Below are positions 33,490 to 40,922 of a stretch of DNA of 64,000 nt, piece by piece; the stretch's first letter is position 1, and each line of letters starts with the position of its first letter. The notes beneath the pieces were generated by a model. The model searched no databases. It had not been told where the DNA came from and saw nothing but the letters and a program-made list of their open reading frames with translations. Source of the DNA: Pygmaiobacter massiliensis (GTDB lineage: Bacteria; Bacillota; Clostridia; Oscillospirales; Ruminococcaceae); NCBI RefSeq assembly GCF_900199435.1, contig NZ_OAML01000003.1:1753166-1817165 (forward strand). Reading direction: 5' to 3'. The position numbers and the translations under genes were made by a program.

Positions 33490-34101
33490 TTGAAACGCGA
33501 AGAAAAAAACTTACAAAGCCGCCGCCGTATTTTAAGCGCGGCGCTTCATGAATTTGGCACCCACCCATATGAAACCGCTTCTCTTAATACCATCTGCCAA
33601 GAGGGCGGTGTTTCTAAAGGTATTATTTATCACTATTTTAAAGATAAAGACGAGCTTTATCTACTGTGTGTGCAAGAGTGCTTTGATGCACTTGCTGCCT
33701 ACATAAAAGAACAGCCTTTGCCCCAAGGCGACAGCATGAGCGCGCTGAAACAATGGTTGTTTGGGGCGCTGCCCTTTTTTGAGGGACACCCGCTTTACGC
33801 AAACCTTTATGCAGGCGCAGTTTTGGTACCGCCCCGCCACCTTGCCGCTGCGGTAGGGCTCATTCAGCGAGAGTACGAGGCGCTTAGTCGACGTGACCTT
33901 ACTGCACTGCCCATCAAGGCACAGCTGCGGCCGGGGCTGGATGTCGATGCAGCTTTTTCGGCCCTTTGCGCCGGGCGGGATATGATTTGTGCCCGGTTAC
34001 TGCGCGAGCGACTAGATGGCAGCCCGCTGCACAGCTTTGAACACCAAAGCGGAATGCTGGCCGACCTGTTACTGCGCGGGGTTTTGAAAAACGCAAAATA
34101 G
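33490..34101 (+). CDS. TetR/AcrR-family regulator
   Basis: The 203-residue protein has the N-terminal helix-turn-helix: RRRILSAALHEFGTHPYETAS, then GVSKGIIYHYFKDKDELY at ~40-57. A variable ligand-binding domain follows. Start is the TTG at 33490, 5 bp after GGAGG (33480-33484); no suitable ATG exists upstream of the HTH. It is followed after 91 bp by the FMN oxidase gene and probably represses this group through the palindrome in its own promoter. Ligand unknown. Confidence 0.88.
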   Translation: MKREEKNLQSRRRILSAALHEFGTHPYETASLNTICQEGGVSKGIIYHYFKDKDELYLLCVQECFDALAAYIKEQPLPQGDSMSALKQWLFGALPFFEGHPLYANLYAGAVLVPPRHLAAAVGLIQREYEALSRRDLTALPIKAQLRPGLDVDAAFSALCAGRDMICARLLRERLDGSPLHSFEHQSGMLADLLLRGVLKNAK

Positions 34102-34192
34102 TGCATGGCCGCCTGCTGCAACGCTGCAACGGCGGAAGAATAAAACGGTACCGGTAGCTTGGCCGGTGTTTTCTGCAAGGGAGGATAACAGC

Positions 34193-35209
34193 GTGACTTA
34201 TCAGGAAATTTTGGAACAGGCGCGTCCGCGCCTGGGTGCTTACTGCAAAGGCTGCGTGGAATGCAACGGCAAAGCTTGCCGTAACCAGATGCCGGGTCCC
34301 GGCGCCAAAGGCGTTGGTGATACGGCAATCCGAAACTATGAAAAGTGGAAAGAAATCCGGGTCGAAATGGACACCCTTACCGAAAACAGCCCGGTAGATA
34401 CCAGCTGCACACTGTTTGGTCGTCAGTTCCGTTACCCGTTTTTTGCGGGCCCCGTGGGGGCAGTGCGGCTGCATTACGGCGATGCTTACACCGACGAAAG
34501 CTATAACGATGCGCTGGTGCCCGGCTGCGCTGCGGCAGGCATTGCTGCCTTTACCGGCGACGGCACCAACCCGGAAGTGATGCGTGCGGCTACGCAGGCA
34601 ATTGCAGCAGCGGGCGGGGTAGGTGTCCCCACCGTAAAACCGTGGAATGCACAGACAGTTGCAGAAAAAATGGAGCTGGTAAAAGCGAGCGGTGCATTTG
34701 CTGTGGCAATGGACATTGACGCAGCCGGCCTGCCGTTTTTGAAAAACATGACCCCGCCTGCCGGCAGTAAATCGGTGGAGGAGCTGCAGCAAATCATTGC
34801 TGCGGCAGGCTTGCCCTTTATTGTAAAAGGCGTTATGACGGTGCGCGGTGCGCTGAAAGCCAAAGAGGCAGGCGCAGCGGCGATTATTGTTTCTAACCAT
34901 GGCGGGCGCGTGCTGGATAGCTGCCCTGCAACAGCAGAAGTGCTGCCCGAGATTGTGGCAGCCGTAGGCGATAGCATGACAGTGCTTGTTGACGGCGGTC
35001 TACGCAGCGGTACGGATATTTTTAAAGCGCTGGCACTTGGGGCACACGGCGTAGTGATTGCCCGTCCGTTTGTCACTGCGGTTTATGGCGGCGGTGCAGA
35101 CGCTGTGGCTGCCTATGCCGAAAAGCTGGGCGCAGAGCTGGCCGATACCATGATGATGTGCGGGGCGCATAGCCTTGCAGAAATCACGCGCGAGATGGTT
35201 CGGCTTTAA
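34193..35209 (+). CDS. FMN-dependent alpha-hydroxy-acid oxidising enzyme with N-terminal Cys cluster
   Basis: The 338-residue TIM-barrel flavoprotein has family signatures for FMN phosphate and substrate binding: ISNHGGR-like VSNHGGRVLD with the catalytic His-Gly-Gly-Arg, VDGGLRSGTDIFKALALGA, and IARP. It starts at GTG 34193 with GGGAGG at 8 bp. It differs from plant-type lactate/glycolate oxidases by an N-terminal cluster CKGCVECNGKAC (residues ~18-29) that could hold an Fe-S centre or zinc; this group is typical of anaerobic Firmicutes, where a true oxidase (oxygen-using) role is unlikely. Substrate unknown. It is grouped with a TetR regulator and NudC. Confidence 0.85.
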   Translation: MTYQEILEQARPRLGAYCKGCVECNGKACRNQMPGPGAKGVGDTAIRNYEKWKEIRVEMDTLTENSPVDTSCTLFGRQFRYPFFAGPVGAVRLHYGDAYTDESYNDALVPGCAAAGIAAFTGDGTNPEVMRAATQAIAAAGGVGVPTVKPWNAQTVAEKMELVKASGAFAVAMDIDAAGLPFLKNMTPPAGSKSVEELQQIIAAAGLPFIVKGVMTVRGALKAKEAGAAAIIVSNHGGRVLDSCPATAEVLPEIVAAVGDSMTVLVDGGLRSGTDIFKALALGAHGVVIARPFVTAVYGGGADAVAAYAEKLGAELADTMMMCGAHSLAEITREMVRL

Positions 35210-35248
35210 TTGTCCGGCATCGTATGCGAAAAGAAAGAAGATTTTTCG

Positions 35249-36073
35249 ATGATACAGGATATTGCACCGCATTTTTATAACAACAGCTACCAACGCAGGC
35301 AAGCGACTTGTGGCGATACGGTGTTTGTTTTTGCAAGCGAAAAAATGCTTTGCAAAACAGCAGAGCCGCTTTGCTGGCCGACCTTTGAAGAGTTAGATCT
35401 TGCACCCGAAAAAGCGCAATACTTATTTTCGATAGATAACACTGCATTTTTTATAACCAGCGAAACACCGGCAGAGATACCGGAAGCATTTTCTTATCTG
35501 CCGCCCTCTCTGCTGCGCACAGCACACCCGCGGCATCTTGCCTTTGCAGGCTTTGTGGCAGGGCAGCTGCATGACTGGTACCGCAGCAATCGTTTTTGCG
35601 GCAGCTGTGCTGCACCGATGCAGCACAGCGAAAAAGAGCGCATGTTGCAGTGTCCGGTTTGCGGTAATATGGTTTATCCAAAAATCTGCCCCGGCGTTAT
35701 CGTAGCGCTCACCAGCCATGGCAGACTGCTGATGTCTAAATACGCAGGGCGCGCTTACACCAACTACGCGCTGCTTGCCGGGTTTACCGAAGTAGGCGAG
35801 ACCATAGAGCAGACGGTGGCGCGCGAAGTGATGGAAGAAGTAGGGCTAAAAGTAAAAAATCTGCGGTTTTACAAAAGCCAGCCCTGGGCCTTTTCCAGCT
35901 CTTTGCTCTGCGGCTTTTTTGCCGAGGTAGACGGCGACGATACCATTCAGCTGGACACGGAAGAGCTTGCGGAGGCCGCATGGTTTACACCAGAGCAGAT
36001 TAATCTTGCGCCGGACGAGATGAGCCTTACCCGTGAGATGATGCTCTGCTTTAAAAACGGCGAGATGCCGTAG
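35249..36073 (+). CDS. nudC: NAD+ diphosphatase / NADH pyrophosphatase (Nudix)
   Basis: The 274-residue Nudix hydrolase splits NAD(H) to NMN(H) and AMP and can remove NAD caps from RNA. It shows a four-cysteine zinc ribbon (FCGSC ... CPVCG, ~residues 113-138), the Nudix box GFTEVGETIEQTVAREVMEEVG-like segment, and the NudC-specific SQPWAFSSS motif. ATG 35249 has AAAGAAG upstream; a TTG right after the previous stop is less likely. It follows the FMN enzyme by 39 bp and probably shares its transcript. Confidence 0.92.
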   Translation: MIQDIAPHFYNNSYQRRQATCGDTVFVFASEKMLCKTAEPLCWPTFEELDLAPEKAQYLFSIDNTAFFITSETPAEIPEAFSYLPPSLLRTAHPRHLAFAGFVAGQLHDWYRSNRFCGSCAAPMQHSEKERMLQCPVCGNMVYPKICPGVIVALTSHGRLLMSKYAGRAYTNYALLAGFTEVGETIEQTVAREVMEEVGLKVKNLRFYKSQPWAFSSSLLCGFFAEVDGDDTIQLDTEELAEAAWFTPEQINLAPDEMSLTREMMLCFKNGEMP

Positions 36074-36089
36074 GGCAAACTGTTGCAAT

Positions 36090-36130
36090 AAAAAAATCGC
36101 AGAGCGTGTGTTACGCTCTGCGATTTTTTA
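36090..36130. terminator. Bidirectional terminator between nudC and AraC genes
   Basis: A perfect stem of ~18 bp, 36090-36107 with 36113-36130 (ATCGCAGAGCGT core), has a 5-nt loop and A7/T6 flanks, suitable for both convergent genes. Confidence 0.95.
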
Positions 36131-36133
36131 TGG

Positions 36134-36973
36134 TTAAGCATCCACTTCGGAACGGGCGTGTTTTCGGTAGGCGCTGGGGCTGGTGTGTTCGCTGTTGCGA
36201 AACGCCTGCGAAAAATAGCTGGGGGAGGAAAAGCCCAATAGACTGCTGATTTTTGCAAGAGGATAGTCGGTGCGGGCAAGCAGATGTTTGCTTTCGGTGA
36301 TGCGCCGCGCAATCAGATAATTGATGGGCGAGATGCCGTATTCTTTGGTGAAAGAATGCACAAGATAGTATTTGTTGATGTGCGCAAATTTTGCGAGCGA
36401 ATCCAGTGTGATATTTGCGCTGTAATTCTCGTCCATATAACGCTTGACGCTCGCGAGCTCAGTATTGCCGCGGCTGCCCGCCACTGCATTGACGGCAAAA
36501 TCATTACCACGCAACAGGTGGATGAACAGTATTTCAAGCGTATCCTGGCAGACCGTTTCACAGCCTTCCAACTTGTTTTCAATCTCACGCAGCATTAGGT
36601 TGAAGAGATACAGAATATCATCGCGCTTATCCCGGCATTTCAAAACGGTAGTAGCATCGCCCTGCCGCCCGAAAGAAAACTCCATGCCCTCTACCCCGAG
36701 CACGATGTATTCGAGCGGGTTGGCGTTCAGGCTGACTTCGGTGTGCAGGATGTTCGGGTTCACAATCACCAAATCATCGGTGGCAACCCCGTGCATTTGC
36801 CCTTCAATATTAAATTGGCCTGCGCCGTCAATACAGTAAAACAGCTCGGTGCAGGTATGTGAATGGGGGATAGAGTGCCAGTCGCCCCCAAAGCGGGATT
36901 TGCTGATGTACAGTAGTTTAGCAGTGTCTCGCGGTGCGGCCCGCAGGTTAAGTTCATAGCGCTCAGAACTCAT
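36134..36973 (-). CDS. AraC-family regulator of the galacto/lacto-N-biose locus
   Basis: The 279-residue protein has an N-terminal cupin-like sugar-sensing domain (HSHTCTELFYCIDG, residues ~36-50) and two C-terminal helix-turn-helices (ITLDSLAKFAHINKYYLVHSF and YPLAKISSLLGFSSPSYFSQAFR). It diverges from the sugar ABC importer and GH112 phosphorylase operon across 410 bp, so it most likely activates that operon in response to galactosyl-N-acetylhexosamine disaccharides. GGAGG is close before the ATG at 36973. Confidence 0.92.
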   Translation of the reverse strand: MSSERYELNLRAAPRDTAKLLYISKSRFGGDWHSIPHSHTCTELFYCIDGAGQFNIEGQMHGVATDDLVIVNPNILHTEVSLNANPLEYIVLGVEGMEFSFGRQGDATTVLKCRDKRDDILYLFNLMLREIENKLEGCETVCQDTLEILFIHLLRGNDFAVNAVAGSRGNTELASVKRYMDENYSANITLDSLAKFAHINKYYLVHSFTKEYGISPINYLIARRITESKHLLARTDYPLAKISSLLGFSSPSYFSQAFRNSEHTSPSAYRKHARSEVDA

Positions 36974-37383
36974 AAGAGTGCCTCCTCCATTGAAGATTTG
37001 AAACCTTTTTATTGAGAAATTGCCACTAAATATATTTATATTGCGAAAAACGTAATTGTTTTGAGATTTTGCGTTGTTCTAACCAAGGATTCTACAAAAA
37101 TATTATACGTTTTCTGCCATTCAGATGCAAGGCTTGTAACAAGATTCGGTAGCAAAAATGCGTTTTTATCGATTTGACAAACTAAAATAGGTGCATTTAG
37201 TCATATTTACTATACAAATTGACAAAATAATGACAAATTAATATGCGTTATGCATAAACAAGCAATATTTATAAATAATGCAGCAATAAGAAGATTGATA
37301 CTAAGCTGTGTAATACATTATAGTTAAAACGTAGACAGCGGAGGTTTCCGCAACCATGAAATTTTCTTAGGAGGAAAAAGATC
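36974..37383 (+). promoter_or_regulatory. Divergent control region of the sugar operon
   Basis: No gene lies in this 410-bp, very AT-rich stretch. Two TTGACA hexamers occur at 37174-37179 and 37219-37224; the second has TATGCG at 37242-37247 after 17 bp, a weak -10 fitting an activator-dependent promoter. GACAAA is repeated three times (near 37175, 37221, 37232), candidate AraC half-sites. The leader carries a GCGGA/TCCGC hairpin near 37339-37352 and ends in TAGGAGGAAAAAG before ATG 37384. Confidence 0.45.
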
Positions 37384-38760
37384 ATGAAAAAAGTTTTATC
37401 ACTGATCCTTGCAGGCTCCCTGGCACTGTCTTTGGTAGCTTGCGGCGGTGCTGCTTCTTCCAGCGCACCGGCTGGGTCTTCTGCACCGGCAGAAGGCAAC
37501 AAAGTTCTCAAAGTCGCCGCGATCGAAACCGCCTATGGCTCTGAAATGTGGAAGGCTGTTGCCAAAGCATTTGAAGCAAGCCACGAGGGCGTCACCGTTG
37601 AGCTGGTGACCGACAAAAACCTTGAGGATGTTATCGGCGCAAACATGAAAGCCGGCGATTATCCCGATGTTGTCCACCTGGCAACCGGCCGCCCGGCAGC
37701 ACTCACCGAGACCCTGATTAAAGAAGATGGCCTTGAGGACATCACCGACGTTCTGTCGATGACTGTTCCCGGCGAAAACGTGAAAGTTTCCGACAAAATC
37801 GCCGGCGGCTTCACCGATTCTTCTCTCACCAACCCGTACGGCGACGGCAAAACCTACATGGCTCCCATGTTCTACAGCCCCTGCGGCTTATTCTACAACG
37901 TTGGCCTGTTTGAGGAAAAAGGCTGGGAAGTACCGAAAACCTGGGATGAGATGTGGGCACTGGGCGACAAAGCGAAAGCAGAAGGCATCGCATTGTTCAC
38001 CTACCCGACCACCGGTTACTTTGACGCATTCTTCTATGCTCTGCTGTATGAAGTGGGCGGCCCCGAGTTCTTCGACCGTGCTATGAAGTACGAAGAAGGC
38101 ATTTGGCAGACCGAAGAAGCCAAAGCTGCTTTTGACATTGTTGCGAAACTTGCTACCTACACCGATTCCACCGTACCGGCAAACGCAAACAATGATAACT
38201 TCACCAAAAACCAGCAGCTCGTGCTGGACAACAAAGCACTCTTTATGCCCAACGGCACCTGGGTTATCGGCGAGATGGCTGATGCTCCCCACGCTGACGG
38301 TTTCCAGTGGGGCTTCACCGCACTGCCCGCTGTAAAAGAGGGCGGCGATTCTTACAGCTACACCTGGTTTGAGCAGTGCTGGATTCCGGCAGAAGCTCAG
38401 AACAAAGAGTTGGCAAAAGAGTTTATTGCTTACCTGTACAGCGACGAGGCAGCAAACCTGTTTGCAAACACCAAAACCAAAAACGATGATGGCACCGAGA
38501 AGCTCTCTGGCGCAATTCAGCCCATCAAAGGCTTTGCTGATACTCTCGAAGGCGACAACAAGCTGTTCTATGCTATCTACGACAACGGTGCAAAAGCTGC
38601 CCTTGGCAACTTTGCTGCAACTGAAGCTGTCGAAGGCGTGAACATGGCAGACACCCTGTTTGGCACTGTCAACAGCCTGGTTTCCGGCGATAAGACCGAA
38701 GATCAGTGGATCGCCGATGTCACGAAAGTCAGCGACCAGCTGCGCGCAGCACTGAAGTAA
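37384..38760 (+). CDS. Sugar ABC transporter solute-binding lipoprotein
   Basis: The 458-residue family-1 extracellular binding protein has a lipoprotein signal peptide with lipobox LVAC (Cys ~20), then a Ser/Ala/Gly-rich linker. The mature part shows the AIETAYGSEMWKAVAKAFEASH opening typical of disaccharide-binding proteins next to GH112 phosphorylases. The predicted ligands are galacto-N-biose and lacto-N-biose from mucin and milk glycans, inferred from the operon. It is first in the operon, with a very strong TAGGAGG site. Confidence 0.93.
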   Translation: MKKVLSLILAGSLALSLVACGGAASSSAPAGSSAPAEGNKVLKVAAIETAYGSEMWKAVAKAFEASHEGVTVELVTDKNLEDVIGANMKAGDYPDVVHLATGRPAALTETLIKEDGLEDITDVLSMTVPGENVKVSDKIAGGFTDSSLTNPYGDGKTYMAPMFYSPCGLFYNVGLFEEKGWEVPKTWDEMWALGDKAKAEGIALFTYPTTGYFDAFFYALLYEVGGPEFFDRAMKYEEGIWQTEEAKAAFDIVAKLATYTDSTVPANANNDNFTKNQQLVLDNKALFMPNGTWVIGEMADAPHADGFQWGFTALPAVKEGGDSYSYTWFEQCWIPAEAQNKELAKEFIAYLYSDEAANLFANTKTKNDDGTEKLSGAIQPIKGFADTLEGDNKLFYAIYDNGAKAALGNFAATEAVEGVNMADTLFGTVNSLVSGDKTEDQWIADVTKVSDQLRAALK

Positions 38761-38802
38761 GCTACAACTTCAAAACCTGCATACTTTTTAAGTAGGCTAT
38801 TT

Positions 38803-38834
38803 AACAGCGCTGAGTAGTACTACTCAGCGCTGTT
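38803..38834 (+). repeat. Perfect 32-nt palindrome between binding protein and permease genes
   Basis: Bases 38803-38818 are exactly complementary to 38819-38834 (AACAGCGCTGAGTAGT arm). In RNA it folds into a ~14-bp stem with a tetraloop. A short T3 follows. It probably attenuates or stabilises so that the binding protein is made in excess over the permeases. Confidence 0.75.
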
Positions 38835-38875
38835 TGCTTGCTTTATATATCAACTTATGGACAGGAGATGAGCGT

Positions 38876-39769
38876 GTGGATAAGCAAAAAGGGCGAGGCC
38901 GATTTGTGTTTTTCTGCGTAACCCCGGCCGTTGTGCTGTTTGTGATCTTTATGATCATTCCCACCCTAAATATTTTCCGGATGTCGCTTTACAAATGGGG
39001 CGGCTATTCAAAAACGAAAAAATTCGTTGGCTTTGATAACTTTATAAAACTTTTTCAAGATCCTAAATTTTTCCAATCCTTTCAAAATACTCTTTTGCTT
39101 ATCGTGTTGGTCACGGTCGTAACTTTTGCATTTTCGCTGGTGTTTGCGGCCATTCTCTCGCGCGAAAAGATTCGCGGACAAAACTTCTTCCGCGTGGTCT
39201 TCTATATCCCGAATATTCTTTCGGTGGTGGTTATCTCCGCCATTTTCTCGGCGATTTATGACCCCAACAACGGTATGCTCAACAGCCTTCTGTCGCTGTT
39301 CCGCGGCGGCGATGCCAAACCGATTCTGTGGCTGGGCGATCAGAAAATCGTCATCTTCAGCCTTGCGGGCGCAATGGTGTGGCAGGCCATCGGTTATTAC
39401 ATGGTCATGTATATGGCAAGTATGGCAAGCATCCCCGAAAGCTTGTACGAATGTGCAAGCCTTGAAGGCGCAAGCCGCATCCACCAGTTCTTCCATATCA
39501 CAATTCCGCTGATTTGGACAAATATCCGCACCACGCTGACCTTCTTTATCATCAGCTCTATCAACCTGTCGTTCCTTTTCGTCAAGGCAATGACCAGCGG
39601 TGGACCGGACGGTTCGACCGAGGTGTTCTTGAGCTATATGTATAAGCAGGCTTACACCAACTCGAGCTACGGCTATGGTATGGCAATCGGTGCGGTGGTA
39701 TTCATCTTCTCGTTCGCTCTTTCTGCCATCGTCAATGCGGTGACCAAGCGCGAACCGTTAGAATTTTAA
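38876..39769 (+). CDS. Sugar ABC transporter permease (MalF type)
   Basis: The 297-residue inner-membrane permease has six helices and the EAA loop Y-E-CASLEGASRIHQFFHITIP near residues 195-215. Start is GTG 38876, 8 bp after AGGAG (38863-38867). It pairs with the permease encoded 12 bp downstream to import the disaccharide delivered by the lipoprotein. The ATPase is not encoded here; a shared MsmK-like ATPase elsewhere is expected, as is common in Firmicutes. Confidence 0.93.
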   Translation: MDKQKGRGRFVFFCVTPAVVLFVIFMIIPTLNIFRMSLYKWGGYSKTKKFVGFDNFIKLFQDPKFFQSFQNTLLLIVLVTVVTFAFSLVFAAILSREKIRGQNFFRVVFYIPNILSVVVISAIFSAIYDPNNGMLNSLLSLFRGGDAKPILWLGDQKIVIFSLAGAMVWQAIGYYMVMYMASMASIPESLYECASLEGASRIHQFFHITIPLIWTNIRTTLTFFIISSINLSFLFVKAMTSGGPDGSTEVFLSYMYKQAYTNSSYGYGMAIGAVVFIFSFALSAIVNAVTKREPLEF

Positions 39770-39781
39770 AGGAGGGTCAGC

Positions 39782-40672
39782 ATGGAAAACAAAAAGAAAA
39801 ACTCATCCGGCGAGACCCTGTACAAGATTTTTATCTATGTGGCGCTCATCACGCTGGCAATCTGCATTATCGTGCCGGTGGCGTGGGTCTTTTTGGCAAG
39901 CATCAAACAGAACAGCGAGTTTTATGGCAACCCGTGGACGCTGCCAGCCGGCTTTTATTGGCAGAACTTCGTGAATGCATGGACCAAAGCGCATATGGGC
40001 GAATATATGCTCAACTCGGTTATCGTTACCGCACTGGCACTGGCTATCCTGTTGGTGGTCGCACTGCCCGCAGCTTATGTGCTTTCCCGCTTTAAGTTCC
40101 GCAGCCGTGGTTTGCTGAATGCAGCTTTTATGGCCGGCCTGTTTATCAATGTCAACTACATCGTAGTGCCTATCTTTTTGATGTTTGTTGACGCAGATTC
40201 TCTGGTGCGTAAAATGGGCGGCAAACCGTTCTTCTTGAATAACCTTGTAGTGCTGGCACTTGTATATGCCGCAACTGCGCTGCCGTTTACCATCTATCTA
40301 CTTTCCGGCTATTTTTCCACACTGCCCAAAGCCTATGAAGAAGCGGCTTACGTAGACGGTGCGAGCTACTTCAAAACGATGTATAAAATCATCATCCCAA
40401 TGGCGAAACCCAGTATCATTACGGTGATACTTTTCAACTTCCTCTCATTCTGGAATGAGTACATCATCGCCATGACGCTGCTCTCTAACCCGAACAGCGG
40501 CAAGACACTGCCGGTTGGCTTGATGAACCTGATGAAAGCCCAGAACGCAGCGGCCCAGTACGGGCAGATGTACGCAGGCCTCGTTATGGTTATGCTGCCG
40601 ACGCTGATTCTCTACATCTGCGTACAGAAAAAGCTGACGCAGGGCATGACGCTGGGCGGCCTGAAAGGTTAA
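39782..40672 (+). CDS. Sugar ABC transporter permease (MalG type)
   Basis: The 296-residue partner permease has six helices and the EAA-loop EEAAYVDGASYFKTMYKIIIPMAKP near residues 195-220. AGGAGGG immediately precedes the ATG. It ends LTQGMTLGGLKG, the typical C-terminus of this family. The close spacing on both sides shows it is inside the operon. Confidence 0.94.
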   Translation: MENKKKNSSGETLYKIFIYVALITLAICIIVPVAWVFLASIKQNSEFYGNPWTLPAGFYWQNFVNAWTKAHMGEYMLNSVIVTALALAILLVVALPAAYVLSRFKFRSRGLLNAAFMAGLFINVNYIVVPIFLMFVDADSLVRKMGGKPFFLNNLVVLALVYAATALPFTIYLLSGYFSTLPKAYEEAAYVDGASYFKTMYKIIIPMAKPSIITVILFNFLSFWNEYIIAMTLLSNPNSGKTLPVGLMNLMKAQNAAAQYGQMYAGLVMVMLPTLILYICVQKKLTQGMTLGGLKG

Positions 40673-40685
40673 AGGAGGAAACACT

Positions 40686-40874
40686 ATGAAGTTTTTAAGC
40701 GAAAACAAATGGATCAGCAAGCTGCTTGCGGCAGTGGTGTTTCTGTTTTGCCTCTGGCTTATCATCACCGGCCAAAAAGTAATCGGCATTGCTTCACTGC
40801 TGAAAATGCTGGTGGGCCTGTGCGGGTTGCTGGTACTGCTGTATTGCTACAATAAGCCCTACCAGGGAAAGTAA
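40686..40874 (+). CDS. Small two-helix membrane protein (DUF6903-like)
   Basis: The 62-residue protein has a charged N-terminus (MKFLSENKW) and two hydrophobic segments (residues ~14-27 and ~33-53), ending KPYQGK. AGGAGG is upstream of the ATG. Small proteins of this type sit between GH112 phosphorylase and ABC permease genes in other gut Firmicutes, so it may be an accessory of the importer; its role is not known. Confidence 0.75.
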   Translation: MKFLSENKWISKLLAAVVFLFCLWLIITGQKVIGIASLLKMLVGLCGLLVLLYCYNKPYQGK

Positions 40875-40922
40875 TGCATCGGCCGTATCCTCATCCTCTT
40901 ACGAGAAAGGAATGTTCGTTTT

